Below, piece after piece: positions 1 to 9,112 of a DNA stretch of 37,818 bases (positions within the stretch are counted from its first letter, which is position 1; the number at the start of each line of letters is the position of its first letter). Source of the stretch: an uncultured Clostridium sp. (GTDB taxonomy: Bacteria > Bacillota > Clostridia > Clostridiales > Clostridiaceae); NCBI RefSeq assembly GCF_900769625.1, contig NZ_CAAGHK010000100.1, positions 1-37,818 of the forward strand, read 5' to 3'. The notes under the pieces were generated by a model. It saw only the letters and a list, made by a program, of their open reading frames with translations, was not told the DNA's origin and searched no databases. The position numbers and the translations under genes were made by a program.

Positions 1-104
1 GGGGGATATTTAGTTCTAGTTAAACTTATTATATTCACTTAGATTGAGAAGAGCAATGTTCATATAACTTAACAGAACGGAAAAAATATAAGGGAGTGAA
101 ATTT

Positions 105-860
105 ATGAAGAAGTTTATAAAATTTATGATTGCAACGTGCACATTAAGTACAGTATCTATTACTCCGGTCTTTGCATATAATTATAACAACAAAAGTTCA
201 CCTGTATCATCATATACATTTCCAACAGCTCCAACTATGACTTATCAAGAGGTTATGAGTTCAAGTGCATCTAACAGTTCTGCACCAGCAGGAGCGCCTA
301 ATATTACAGGACTTCCAGATCAGTTCAGCAGTATGTGCTATTCTCCAATAACAACAAATTATCAACAGATAAGTTATGATGCATTTCTAGGAACTATTAA
401 TAGAACATCATCACAGAGAGAAGACATAATGGAATGTGTTAAGAACTTTAATCTTTCTAATATAGGAATAAACAGAACTGTTTCAGAAGTTCTTGGAGCA
501 TTAACACCAAATTATGATGGTGAAAACTCTGCATGTGGATGGTACAAAGATCCCAATAATGAAAAGGCAGTAGTATGTACATGTGGAAATTATAAGATTT
601 ATTTTGACTGTTATGCATCTGCAAGCGGAATGGATATCTATGCAACAATAAGTACTGCTGATCAGGGAATAAATACTTTATCTCCAAGTGAAATAATTAA
701 TTTCTTCAAAAATCTTGATGTTAAGCTTACTAACATTGAAAATGCAAAAAAGGAACAGGAAAGCAGTAATGGACATAATTCTGATAATGGACAATATTAC
801 AACAATTCATTTGTAATTAACGGTAATAACTCTGGAACAATTATCTTTAACAATAAATAG
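105..860 (+). CDS. Secreted protein of unknown function
   Basis: Predicted exported protein of 251 residues; I do not recognise the family. It opens with a classic signal peptide: MKKFIKF, a short hydrophobic stretch, then TPVFA-YN, a good signal peptidase I site near residue 25. The mature part is rich in Asn, Ser, Thr and Tyr. It has a middle segment with several Cys (CGWYKD, CTCGNY, FDCYAS) that could form disulfides, and an Asn-rich tail ending in IIFNNK. There is no lipobox and no LPXTG anchor, so release to the medium or loose wall association is likely (inference). An in-frame GTG at 96 lies inside the ribosome binding site GGGAG (92-96), so the ATG at 105, eight bases downstream of it, is the start. 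A terminator follows, making this a single-gene unit. Confidence 0.75.
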   Translation: MKKFIKFMIATCTLSTVSITPVFAYNYNNKSSPVSSYTFPTAPTMTYQEVMSSSASNSSAPAGAPNITGLPDQFSSMCYSPITTNYQQISYDAFLGTINRTSSQREDIMECVKNFNLSNIGINRTVSEVLGALTPNYDGENSACGWYKDPNNEKAVVCTCGNYKIYFDCYASASGMDIYATISTADQGINTLSPSEIINFFKNLDVKLTNIENAKKEQESSNGHNSDNGQYYNNSFVINGNNSGTIIFNNK

Positions 861-899
861 TATGAACTAAAAAACTGTTTTTTTGTTGTACTGATCAAT

Positions 900-939
900 A
901 AGCATTGTATATTTTTTTATACAATGCTTATATTTTTTG
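900..939 (+). terminator. Rho-independent terminator of the secreted-protein gene
   Basis: A 12-bp perfect stem (900-911 with 918-929) closes a six-T loop and is followed by a T-rich run. It separates the secreted-protein gene from the ABC-F operon. Confidence 0.8.
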
Positions 940-1089
940 ATTAGATTATATACATTTTCAGAATTATAAAATTAATCTAAATAGAAAAGTAAAATTATAG
1001 TATCAATGAAAATGAGACTATGATTTTGGATTATGTCATAAGTGTGATAAAATATTATGTAGATATAGAAACAAAGGAGTAAAAAATTA

Positions 1090-3021
1090 ATGAATATTAT
1101 TACATTAGAAAATATAAGTAAGACCTATAGCGAAAAAGTTTTACTTAAAAATATTTCTTTAGGAATAAACGATGGCGATAAGATAGGTCTTATTGGAATA
1201 AATGGTGCTGGTAAATCAACGTTATTAAAAATTACAGGTGGTAAAGAAGAATTCTTTGACGGTACAATAACTAAAGGAAAAAATGTAAGAATTGAATTTT
1301 TAGATCAGGATCCTGATTTTCATAATGATGTGACAGTTATAGAACAAATATTTAAAGGGAATACTAAGGAAATGCAGACCCTTAGGGAATATGAAGACCT
1401 CCTTAACAAGATTGAATCATGTGACAGCAACGAATTTGATAAGTTTAATAACAGACTAATTAAAATACAGGAAGAAATTGATGCCTTAAATTTATGGGAT
1501 TTTGAAAGTGAAGCAAAAACAATTCTTACAAAACTTGGTATCAACAAATTTAACGAAAAAGTCGGCAATCTTTCTGGAGGACAGAAAAAGAGAATTGCAC
1601 TTGCATGTGCACTGATAACTCCATGTGATCTTTTAATTTTAGACGAACCTACAAACCATCTTGATTCTGATTCTATTGAATGGCTTGAAGATTATTTAAA
1701 TAGCCGAAAGGGTGCTCTTTTAATGATCACTCATGACAGATACTTCCTTGATAGAGTTACCAACAGAATCATCGAACTTGATAGAGGAACTCTTTACAGC
1801 TATCCAGGAAACTATACAGCTTTTCTGGAAAAGAAAATGGAAAGACTTGAAATAGAAGCAGTTCAGGAAGAAAAAAGAGAAGCGTTAATCAGAAACGAAC
1901 TTAAGTGGGTACGTCGTGGTGCCAAGGCAAGAACTACCAAACAGAAAGCAAGACTTCAGAGATTTGATGAACTTGTTAATACTGAAACTATAAAAAGACA
2001 GGATGATATTGAATTATCATTTGTTGGTTCAAGACTCGGGAAAAAAGTTGTAGAACTTTATAATATAAATAAATCATTTGGAGATAAAACTCTTATAAAA
2101 GACTTCAGTTACATGTTCTTAAGAGATGACAGGGTAGGTATTGTAGGACACAACGGTGCTGGAAAAACTACGCTTGTAAATATTTTAAGAGGAAAGATTC
2201 TGGCCGATAGTGGTTCTATTGAAATTGGTGATACTGTAAAAATAGGATGCTTTGCTCAGGATAATACTAATATGAATCCAAAAATGAGAGTCATTGATTA
2301 TGTAAAGGAAGGCGGAGAATACATTCCTGTTGAAGACGGAACAAAGATTACAGCTTCAATAATGTGTGAAAGATTCCTCTTTGATGGAACTATGCAGTAT
2401 ACACCTATTGAAAAGCTGTCAGGTGGTGAAAGAAGAAGACTGCATCTTTTAAGAGTACTTATGGAATCACCAAACTTCCTTATACTGGATGAACCTACAA
2501 ATGACCTTGATATTGAAACATTGAAGATTTTAGAAGATTTTCTTGATAAATTTATCGGAGTAGTAGTTGTTGTATCCCATGACAGATACTTCTTAGATAG
2601 AATATGTAATAAGATATTCTCTTATGAAGGAAATGGATATATTAAAAGCTATAATGGTAACTACAGCGATTTCTTAATTGCAAAGGAAATTGAAAATATT
2701 AAAGGAAGTAATGAAACTGTACAAACAAAAGATAAGCTGAAAGCTAAGGGTACAAAAGAAAAAACAAAAGAAAATAAACCTAAGTTTACTTTCAAAGAAC
2801 AGAAGGAATTTGAAACTATCGATGATGATATAGCAGAATTAGAAGAAAAGATTGAAAATCTTGAAAAAGATATGGCAGTTAATTCTTCAAATTATGGAAA
2901 GCTTAACGAGCTTATGAAAGAAAAAGATGAAACTCAGGCAAAGCTGGATGAAAAATACGAGAGATGGGAATATCTCAATGAAATTGCAGAAGCAATTGAA
3001 GAGTACAAAGCTAACAACTAA
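1090..3021 (+). CDS. uup: ABC-F family ATPase, Uup type
   Basis: Cytosolic tandem-ATPase protein of the ABC-F class (643 residues). Members act on the ribosome or on branched DNA and do not transport. The first ATPase has Walker A GINGAGKST (about 36-44), signature LSGGQ (about 161) and LDEPTNHLD. The second has GHNGAGKTT (about 354), LSGGE (about 443) and LDEPTNDLD. The charged inter-domain linker with the WVRRGAKARTTKQKAR stretch is typical of ABC-F. After residue 560 comes a Lys-rich linker and a coiled-coil tail (FKEQKEFETID to WEYLNEI), the Uup-type C-terminal domain, which is why Uup is favoured over EttA or resistance ABC-Fs. RBS AAAGGAG precedes ATG by about ten bases. It is first gene of an operon with a small protein 20 bases downstream and the SNF2 helicase. 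Confidence 0.9.
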   Translation: MNIITLENISKTYSEKVLLKNISLGINDGDKIGLIGINGAGKSTLLKITGGKEEFFDGTITKGKNVRIEFLDQDPDFHNDVTVIEQIFKGNTKEMQTLREYEDLLNKIESCDSNEFDKFNNRLIKIQEEIDALNLWDFESEAKTILTKLGINKFNEKVGNLSGGQKKRIALACALITPCDLLILDEPTNHLDSDSIEWLEDYLNSRKGALLMITHDRYFLDRVTNRIIELDRGTLYSYPGNYTAFLEKKMERLEIEAVQEEKREALIRNELKWVRRGAKARTTKQKARLQRFDELVNTETIKRQDDIELSFVGSRLGKKVVELYNINKSFGDKTLIKDFSYMFLRDDRVGIVGHNGAGKTTLVNILRGKILADSGSIEIGDTVKIGCFAQDNTNMNPKMRVIDYVKEGGEYIPVEDGTKITASIMCERFLFDGTMQYTPIEKLSGGERRRLHLLRVLMESPNFLILDEPTNDLDIETLKILEDFLDKFIGVVVVVSHDRYFLDRICNKIFSYEGNGYIKSYNGNYSDFLIAKEIENIKGSNETVQTKDKLKAKGTKEKTKENKPKFTFKEQKEFETIDDDIAELEEKIENLEKDMAVNSSNYGKLNELMKEKDETQAKLDEKYERWEYLNEIAEAIEEYKANN

Positions 3022-3041
3022 GAAGAAAGAGGCATAGTTTT

Positions 3042-3230
3042 ATGGAATTATACGTTTATTTAAAAGGAAAATCAGAACCATCGGTTTTCAAAGGTGACAG
3101 GATAGATATCCTTGATTTTGAGATGCAGGGTAAAAAATATAAACAAATAAGATACTTCAGAAAAGGTTTTTCAAAATCAGAATATATAGCTGCTGACTTA
3201 ATAAAGAAAACAGTTGAAGTTAATAAATAA
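3042..3230 (+). CDS. Small conserved-looking protein in the uup-SNF2 operon
   Basis: A 62-residue basic protein with no signal peptide, membrane segment or Cys; family not recognised. It begins MELYVYLKGKSEP and has a beta-strand-like alternation in the first half, then KQIRYFRKGFSKSEY and a short helical end. It lies 20 bases after the ABC-F stop and 16 bases before the helicase start and has its own purine-rich RBS (AGAAAGAGG), so it is almost certainly co-transcribed and translated. The tight position suggests a role tied to one of its neighbours (inference only). Confidence 0.7.
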   Translation: MELYVYLKGKSEPSVFKGDRIDILDFEMQGKKYKQIRYFRKGFSKSEYIAADLIKKTVEVNK

Positions 3231-3246
3231 TACGGAGTGTTGAATA

Positions 3247-6200
3247 TTGTTAGAGCAGGTATTACTGGATAAATTCAATAAAAATGTGACATCGCAGGTA
3301 ATTAAAAGTGCTGAGCTTGTTACAAGAAATGACCTTATTAAAGAAGTCGAACACACAATAGATAAAGATATCATAAATATAAAATCTACAGTTATCTCTG
3401 ACAGTCTTTTAAGTGAATATAATTGTAAAATCATTTTTGATATAAAAAGTATGGATGTAATTGGAACATACTGCAGTTGTGCTGATCATGAAAAAAATGA
3501 GTTTAAAAAAGAAAATTACTGCTGTAAGCATCTTGTTGCTACATTTTATGAATTTATAAATAAAGCATGTAATGATAGTGAACTTTCAGAGATTCTCAGC
3601 GGCAGTATTAAAGAGAAAAAGAACAGCAGGGAACACGAAGATGAAATCTTAAAGAGTCTCATAGATACAAGAGAAAATCATTTAAAGTTGGAAGTTATAC
3701 TAAGTAAAAATCACTGGTCATCAAAACTTCAGGCTGAATTTAAAATCGGACTCAGAAATAAGAAAATGTATGTCATTAAAGATTTAAATCATTTTCTTAT
3801 TTCACTTTTTAATAATGTTCCTATAAAATATGGCAAAGATTTTACTTTGAATATTAAAGAGCAGAAGTTTTCATATGAAGATAACAGGCTGATAAAATTT
3901 ATATGCAGCCTTCAGAAATTTAATGATAACAGCAGCCTTAGAAGACAGGACAGAATTATTGATGGAAAGCTTCTTACAATACCATCGATAATGGTCAAAG
4001 AGTTTTTATCAATAGTGCGGAAAAACAGGATATTTTTAGGTGACGGATTCTTTTACAGAATACTTGAATGTGATGTTATTGAAAAAGATATGCCGATATC
4101 TTTTTCACTTAAGTCAACCGAAGATGGCATAACTCTGGAAGTTCCTGATATGATGCCTGAACCTTTAAGCGATAACAATGATGTTTTCTTATATGGTACA
4201 TCATTATATATTCCATCAATTGAACAATGTGAAAGGCTTGAACCGTATCTGAATATATTTAATAAAACAAGAAAAATAGTATTTGATAAAAAAGCTGAAG
4301 AAGTAATACTGCGAAAACTTATTCCTAATATGCAGAAGATTACAACCGATCTTAGCCTTTCCCATAATATAAGAAAAAAGATAATCAGTGGCCCTGTCAG
4401 ATTTAAATTCTACTTTGATAAAGATCGTAGTAATATTTCTCTTGTATTTAAAGTTTCTTATGAAGGTCATGAATTTAATTATTTTGATGAATGCAGTGAT
4501 AAAATTATCTACAGAGATACAAGTTCTGAAAATGAAGTGTTTAATCTTCTGCAGAGTCTCGGTTTCAAAAAAGTAAATGAAAAGCTGTATTTTTTAAATG
4601 ATGATGATGAGATTTTCAAGTTCTTTAGATATGAAATAGAAAAGCTTCAGAGATATGGAGAAGTATTTTATTCTGAAAGATTTAAGGGCATAAAGTCTAT
4701 TAAAAAATCTGACTTCAAAGGTGAAGTCAGAAAAGGTAAATTTGATTATTTTGAATTAAAGTTCAAGCTTTCAGATATCAGTGATGTAGAAGTCGTGAGA
4801 ATTTTAAGAAGTTTCCGTGATAATCTCAAATATTACAAGCTGGAAAATGGAGAATACCTTGATCTTGAAGAAGAAGCATTGAAAGAAGCACTTACACTTC
4901 TTGATGGTCTGATAATGCTAGAAAATGAAGAAGAATATGATTCTGCTTTAATTCCGATGAGCAAAGGCGCTTATGTGGAAGATTATCTTGCAAACAAAGG
5001 ATTCAGGTACATAAAGACATGTGATGAAATGAAGGAACTTAAAGAGCGTCTGAATAATATTGAAAATAAAGTATTCCAGCCGCCTTATGGACTTATGGCA
5101 TCGCTGAGGGATTATCAGAAACAGGGATATAACTGGATGCGTACTCTTGATTATCTCGGATTCGGAGGCATTCTTGCTGATGAGATGGGACTTGGAAAAA
5201 CACTGCAGACAATTACTTTTATACTTTCAAGACAGAATTCCAAAACACTTATCGTTGCGCCAACTTCACTGATATATAACTGGCTTAGTGAATTTAAAAA
5301 GTTTGCTCCATCCATTAAGGTTCTTGTATGTAATGGAACGCCTGAAGAAAGGAAACAGCATATTGAAGGTTATGAAGATTATGATGTGATAATAACTACC
5401 TACAATATGCTTCGCAATGATCTCGAGCATTATAAGATGAATTTTGATTACTGTATATTAGATGAGGCACAGAATATAAAAAATCCTCATTCATTAAATA
5501 CACAATGTGTGAAAAAAATTCACAGCAGAGTGAGATTTGCACTTACAGGAACACCAATTGAAAATTCACTGATGGAACTCTGGTCTATTTTTGATTTCAT
5601 AATGCCGGAATATCTTTATGATGAAAAAAGATTTAATACAAGATATTTCAGAAGGCTTGAAGAAGAACCTGAAATACTTGATGAAATACACAAGATGGTC
5701 AATCCATTTATATTGCGAAGACTCAAAAAAAATGTTATTAAGGAGCTGCCTGAAAAGATAGAAAAAACAATGTTTATTCCGTTGAACTATGAACAGAAAA
5801 AAGTCTATGAAACTTATGCAGGATATGCAAGAAATCTCATTGTAAGAAAGGTTGAAAATGATGAATTCAAGAAGAGCAGGATTGAAATACTTTCTTATAT
5901 TACAAAGTTGCGTCAGATTTGTCTCGATCCATCAGTAACCATGGATAGCTATAGCGGTGGAAGTGGTAAAATAGATGCATTGATAGATTTACTGGAACAA
6001 AGTATCGAAGGTAAACATAAAGTCCTCGTATTTTCACAGTTCACATCAGTTCTTAAGAATATAAGCAGCATATTAAAAGAAACTAATATTAATTTCTGCT
6101 ATCTTGATGGTTCTGTTGCAAGCAGCCGGAGAATAACTATGGTTAATGAATTCAATGAAGGAGATACCGATATATTCCTTATATCATTAAAAGCCGGCGG

Positions 6201-6480
6201 GACTGGACTTAATCTTACAAGTGCAGATATTGTAATTCATTTTGATCCATGGTGGAATCCAGCGGTAGAAGACCAGGCAACAGACAGAGCACATAGAATA
6301 GGGCAGAAAAATGTTGTTGAAGTAATAAAGCTTATCGCTAGTAATACAGTTGAGGAAAAGATACTTGAACTGCAGAATTCAAAAAGAGAACTTATCGATA
6401 AAGTATTGAGTGATGATATAAGTACTGATGCATTTATAAACAGACTTGATGATGATGAAATATTAAAATTGTTTAACTAA
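3247..6480 (+). CDS. SWIM zinc-finger SNF2-family helicase
   Basis: A 1077-residue DNA-dependent ATPase of the bacterial SNF2/RapA-like group. N-terminal SWIM zinc finger: C76-x-C78 and C93-x-H95. A middle region of about 500 residues corresponds to the bacterial SNF2-associated domain. The Swi2/Snf2 motor follows: motif I DEMGLGKT (about 644), DEAQ box (about 739), LTGTPIENS and FILRRLKK, then the second RecA lobe with LVFSQFTSVL, SLKAGGTGLN and DRAHRIGQ (about 1014). All key motifs are intact. Members bind nucleic acid and translocate on duplex DNA; the exact cellular job in clostridia is unknown. It starts with TTG at 3247, nine bases after GGAG (3234-3237). No upstream ATG in frame competes. 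Last gene of the uup operon, ended by the hairpin at 6571. Confidence 0.92.
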   Translation: MLEQVLLDKFNKNVTSQVIKSAELVTRNDLIKEVEHTIDKDIINIKSTVISDSLLSEYNCKIIFDIKSMDVIGTYCSCADHEKNEFKKENYCCKHLVATFYEFINKACNDSELSEILSGSIKEKKNSREHEDEILKSLIDTRENHLKLEVILSKNHWSSKLQAEFKIGLRNKKMYVIKDLNHFLISLFNNVPIKYGKDFTLNIKEQKFSYEDNRLIKFICSLQKFNDNSSLRRQDRIIDGKLLTIPSIMVKEFLSIVRKNRIFLGDGFFYRILECDVIEKDMPISFSLKSTEDGITLEVPDMMPEPLSDNNDVFLYGTSLYIPSIEQCERLEPYLNIFNKTRKIVFDKKAEEVILRKLIPNMQKITTDLSLSHNIRKKIISGPVRFKFYFDKDRSNISLVFKVSYEGHEFNYFDECSDKIIYRDTSSENEVFNLLQSLGFKKVNEKLYFLNDDDEIFKFFRYEIEKLQRYGEVFYSERFKGIKSIKKSDFKGEVRKGKFDYFELKFKLSDISDVEVVRILRSFRDNLKYYKLENGEYLDLEEEALKEALTLLDGLIMLENEEEYDSALIPMSKGAYVEDYLANKGFRYIKTCDEMKELKERLNNIENKVFQPPYGLMASLRDYQKQGYNWMRTLDYLGFGGILADEMGLGKTLQTITFILSRQNSKTLIVAPTSLIYNWLSEFKKFAPSIKVLVCNGTPEERKQHIEGYEDYDVIITTYNMLRNDLEHYKMNFDYCILDEAQNIKNPHSLNTQCVKKIHSRVRFALTGTPIENSLMELWSIFDFIMPEYLYDEKRFNTRYFRRLEEEPEILDEIHKMVNPFILRRLKKNVIKELPEKIEKTMFIPLNYEQKKVYETYAGYARNLIVRKVENDEFKKSRIEILSYITKLRQICLDPSVTMDSYSGGSGKIDALIDLLEQSIEGKHKVLVFSQFTSVLKNISSILKETNINFCYLDGSVASSRRITMVNEFNEGDTDIFLISLKAGGTGLNLTSADIVIHFDPWWNPAVEDQATDRAHRIGQKNVVEVIKLIASNTVEEKILELQNSKRELIDKVLSDDISTDAFINRLDDDEILKLFN

Positions 6481-6570
6481 TTATGATTATTGAAACTTAC
6501 AAATTAAAATTTTAAGTTAAGATATACAGATTTATTTAAGAAAGTTTATTCAAAAATGCATTATAAATTA

Positions 6571-6620
6571 AAATAAAGGCAATGGTGTCAGATGAATAAG
6601 TACACATTGCCTTTATTTGA
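6571..6620 (+). terminator. Terminator of the uup-SNF2 operon
   Basis: A 14-bp perfect stem (6571-6584 with 6605-6618) has a 20-base loop, and its 3' arm ends in TTTATTT. It lies 90 bases after the helicase stop. Confidence 0.65.
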
Positions 6621-6676
6621 TTATATAAATTTAAATATAGAAATTCTATAGTGTAAAATTCTTAGGGGGTGACATT

Positions 6677-7384
6677 ATGATAAATACATATAATGATTTA
6701 ATGGATTACTTAAGGCAGATAAATACGTTATCTATAATCGTAAGGCTGACACTGGCAACTATCTGTGCAGGAATACTCGGTCACGAAAGAGGGAAGAAAA
6801 AGAGACCTGCTGGTTTCCGTACTCATATTGTTGTCTGTATTGGTGCGACAATGGTCATGATAACAAGTCAGTATATGACTGATGTTTTAGGTGTAGCAAC
6901 TGATGCCAGCCGAATGGGTGCACAGGTTATAAGCGGGATTGGTTTCCTAGGGGCAGGTACAATTATGGTAGTCGGAAGAAATCAGGTCAAGGGACTGACA
7001 ACTGCTGCCGGATTATGGGCATGCGCATGTATGGGACTAGCTATTGGCATAGGTTTTTATGAAGGTGCTATCATAACATGTATCTACCTGCTTGCTGTTG
7101 TAACCTTCCTTCATAAGCTTGACCTTTATTCAAGAACACATTCAAAGGTTATTGAAGTTTATGTTGAGCTTCAGGATATATGTGGAGTGACAAATTTTAT
7201 TAACATGATAAAAGCAGATGGTACAAAAATATCTAATATCGAAGTTAAAAAGAGTGATTCGATGGACAAAGATATGATAGGATTGACAATGACGCTTACA
7301 CTTGCCAGAAAATGTGATCATGGAGATTATCTTCTCCAGCTTAATAATATTGAAGGTGTATATATTGCTGAAGAAGCTATTTAA
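6677..7384 (+). CDS. MgtC/SapB family membrane protein
   Basis: Integral membrane protein of 235 residues. The N-terminal half carries the MgtC/SapB signature: the cytoplasmic loop LGHERGKKKRPAGFRTH, then GAQVISGIGFLGAGTI and a run of four to five hydrophobic helices to about residue 145. The C-terminal 85 residues form a soluble alpha/beta domain (KVIEVYVELQDI...) resembling the ACT-like domain of this family. MgtC proteins are linked to Mg2+ limitation and F-ATPase modulation in pathogens; in soil or gut clostridia the role is unknown. The start is fixed by GGGGGTG six to seven bases upstream of the ATG. It stands alone between a terminator and a hairpin. I see no Mg2+ (M-box) riboswitch in the short leader. 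Confidence 0.88.
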   Translation: MINTYNDLMDYLRQINTLSIIVRLTLATICAGILGHERGKKKRPAGFRTHIVVCIGATMVMITSQYMTDVLGVATDASRMGAQVISGIGFLGAGTIMVVGRNQVKGLTTAAGLWACACMGLAIGIGFYEGAIITCIYLLAVVTFLHKLDLYSRTHSKVIEVYVELQDICGVTNFINMIKADGTKISNIEVKKSDSMDKDMIGLTMTLTLARKCDHGDYLLQLNNIEGVYIAEEAI

Positions 7385-7478
7385 AAGTTATTTATATAAA
7401 TAAACATTTATTACCATTTAATTATTTATCTATAAATAGCAGAAAACTTTAATTTAAATTAATAAGATTAAGATAATA

Positions 7479-7526
7479 AATGAGAAGATCTGGAAAGAGC
7501 TCAATTTGCTCACAGATCTTCTCATT
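7479..7526 (+). terminator. Long hairpin after mgtC-like gene, probable transcript end
   Basis: A 14-bp perfect stem (7479-7492 with 7513-7526) contains a second small stem, GAGC/GCTC, in its loop. There is no proper T-run after it, so it may be a terminator variant or an mRNA 3'-end stabiliser. The 7385-7596 stretch holds nothing else that I can support. Confidence 0.4.
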
Positions 7527-7596
7527 GCTTATGTTGTAAGAATGATGTTAATGTTTTGATAAAACATATATAATGTCAATAGTATTTTGTAGATAT

Positions 7597-7788
7597 TTAA
7601 TAATATGATTTTACTTTAGAAATTATTCTCAACAACACTTTGTGAATATTATTGCAGTGTTCACCAATTCTTTCAATATCAATGACAATATGAAGTGTAG
7701 AAGCAAGGATTACCTGTTCTTTATCAGAAATATTGAACTGAGAAGGTTTTACAAGATAATTGGTTATTGCTTCTTCAAGAAGCAATAA
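7597..7788 (-). pseudogene. Fragment of a PhoU-domain protein (Na/Pi cotransporter C-terminus)
   Basis: The open frame of about 62 codons reads ITNYLVKPSQFN, then LHIVIDIERIGEHCNNI. The last block is the PhoU signature (xDIERIGDHxxNI) found in PhoU and in the cytoplasmic tail of NptA-type sodium/phosphate cotransporters. The missing membrane part, the lack of an RBS, and a frame that closes at a stop just upstream of TTG show a remnant and not a gene. The 5' break coincides exactly with a 25-base inverted repeat (7764-7788). Identification rests on the ERIGEH motif and flanking helix pattern. Confidence 0.6.
7764..7788. repeat. Inverted repeat at the break of the PhoU fragment
   Basis: TTATTGCTTCTT, one base, then AAGAAGCAATAA: 12-bp arms around a single central base. 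One arm is the coding sequence of the fragment (LLEEAI) and the other is its mirror copy. This pattern is typical of template switching during a deletion. Confidence 0.6.
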
Positions 7789-7845
7789 TTATTATGTATA
7801 AAAACAATTATGTAATTAGTATTAGCAAATAAAAACCTGATTATC

Positions 7846-7877
7846 CTAAAAAACCGCCTGAAAACTCAGGTGGCTTT
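7846..7877 (-). terminator. Terminator of the DAHP synthase gene
   Basis: On the minus strand CCACCTGA-loop-TCAGGCGG (one G-T pair) is followed by a run of six T. It lies 54 bases beyond the stop codon. Confidence 0.85.
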
Positions 7878-7930
7878 AAAGATAGATTCTTTATAATATT
7901 TTTCTCATTAAATTATGATAGTAAAGCAGA

Positions 7931-8959
7931 TTATGCGTGTTCTGCAATTAGGTAAAGAAGCTTTTCAGTTTCTTCCCATCCAAGACATGGATCAGTGATT
8001 GATTTACCGTAAATATGCTCATCTATTTTCTGAGAACCCTCTTCAATGTAACTTTCAATCATTACACCTTTAACTAATTTCTTTAATGTATCATTATATT
8101 CTCTGCTATGTAACACTTCTTTTACAATACGTGGCTGTTCATAGTATTTTTTATTTGAATTGTTATGATTTGCATCAACAATAACAGCAGGATTTGGGAA
8201 ATCATTTTTGCTGTAAAGATCAGCTACTCTTAGAAGATCTTCATAATGATAGTTTGGAATACTATTTCCATGTTTGTTAACTGAACCTCTCATAATCGCA
8301 TGTGCATAAGGATTACCACTTGTACTTACTTCATGATCCTTATAGATAAAATCATGTTTGCAATGTGCAGCATGAATAGAATTAAACATTACTGTTAAAT
8401 CTCCGCTTGTTGGATTTTTCATTCCAACTGGCACATCAACACCGCTGGCAGTAAGTCTATGCTGTTGATTTTCAACACTTCTGGCACCAACTGCAACATA
8501 AGTAAGTAAATCTCCACAGTATATATGATTACAAGGATACAACATTTCATCAGCAGGAGTAAGATAAGTTTCCTTTATTGCTCTTATAAACATCTTTCTA
8601 ATAGAAATCAGTCCTTCAAGCATATTAGGAGATTTTTCAGGATCTGGCTGGTGAAGCATTCCTTTGTATCCTTCTCCGGTAGTCCTAGGCTTATTAGTAT
8701 AAATTCTAGGAACTATAAATAATTTATCCTTGACTTTTTCATTTACTTTTGCAAGTCTATTGATATATTCACAAACTGAATCTTCATCATCTGCTGAACA
8801 AGGCCCAACAATGACAACAAATTTATCACTCTTGCCAGCAAAAATATCTTTTATTTCAGCATCTCTTTCAGCTTTTATTTTTTGTAAATGTTCATCGAGA
8901 GGAGTCATTGCTATTATTTCCTCTGGAGATGGAATTTTTCGTAAATTTGTAAAACTCAT
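7931..8959 (-). CDS. aroF: 3-deoxy-7-phosphoheptulonate (DAHP) synthase, class I alpha
   Basis: First enzyme of the shikimate pathway: phosphoenolpyruvate plus erythrose 4-phosphate gives DAHP. It has 342 residues, close to the AroF/AroG/AroH group. Hallmarks: IVGPCSADD (PEP site), PRTTGEGYKG, GARSVENQQHR, GMKNPTSGD and VDANHNNSNK, with metal ligands Cys, His, Glu and Asp in the usual places. The frame could be extended to a TTG at 9022, but that TTG is the -35 box of a strong promoter, and the predicted transcript starts inside the extension. The ATG at 8959, preceded by AAGGGGGC, is therefore the start. It is a single-gene unit with its own promoter and terminator. The N-terminal extension present in feedback-regulated members is short; allosteric preference (Phe or Tyr) cannot be told. 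Confidence 0.93.
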   Translation of the reverse strand: MSFTNLRKIPSPEEIIAMTPLDEHLQKIKAERDAEIKDIFAGKSDKFVVIVGPCSADDEDSVCEYINRLAKVNEKVKDKLFIVPRIYTNKPRTTGEGYKGMLHQPDPEKSPNMLEGLISIRKMFIRAIKETYLTPADEMLYPCNHIYCGDLLTYVAVGARSVENQQHRLTASGVDVPVGMKNPTSGDLTVMFNSIHAAHCKHDFIYKDHEVSTSGNPYAHAIMRGSVNKHGNSIPNYHYEDLLRVADLYSKNDFPNPAVIVDANHNNSNKKYYEQPRIVKEVLHSREYNDTLKKLVKGVMIESYIEEGSQKIDEHIYGKSITDPCLGWEETEKLLYLIAEHA

Positions 8960-8993
8960 TACAAACGCCCCCTTATAATTGTCTTCATTATCT

Positions 8994-9022
8994 ACTATAT
9001 AATCCCTGGCATATTTAGTCAA
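8994..9022 (-). promoter_or_regulatory. Sigma-A promoter of aroF
   Basis: On the minus strand TTGACT (9022-9017), a 17-base spacer, then TATAGT (8999-8994). Transcription should begin near 8987, about 28 bases before the ATG. Confidence 0.8.
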
Positions 9023-9072
9023 GTGCTATTAAAAAGGAAACTCCGTGGCAGGTTCTATAGAAGAAGTTTTAC

Positions 9073-9107
9073 TACATTCTAATAGGTATATTATCTATTA
9101 GAATGTA
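9073..9107. promoter_or_regulatory. Inverted repeat between divergent promoters, candidate operator
   Basis: TACATTCTAATAG, nine bases, CTATTAGAATGTA: 13-bp perfect arms. It sits six bases before the -35 of the plus promoter at 9113 and about 50 bases beyond the aroF -35. No T-run follows on either strand, so a protein-binding site is more likely than a terminator (inference). Confidence 0.45.
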
Positions 9108-9112
9108 AAATA

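Noticed and set aside
4388..4576. 62-codon ORF inside the SNF2 gene
   Set aside because: Same-strand frame shadow of the helicase, with no RBS and no independent coding signal.
6621..6676. Possible Mg2+ riboswitch before the MgtC-like gene
   Set aside because: The leader is only about 50 bases long after the terminator, far too short for an M-box.
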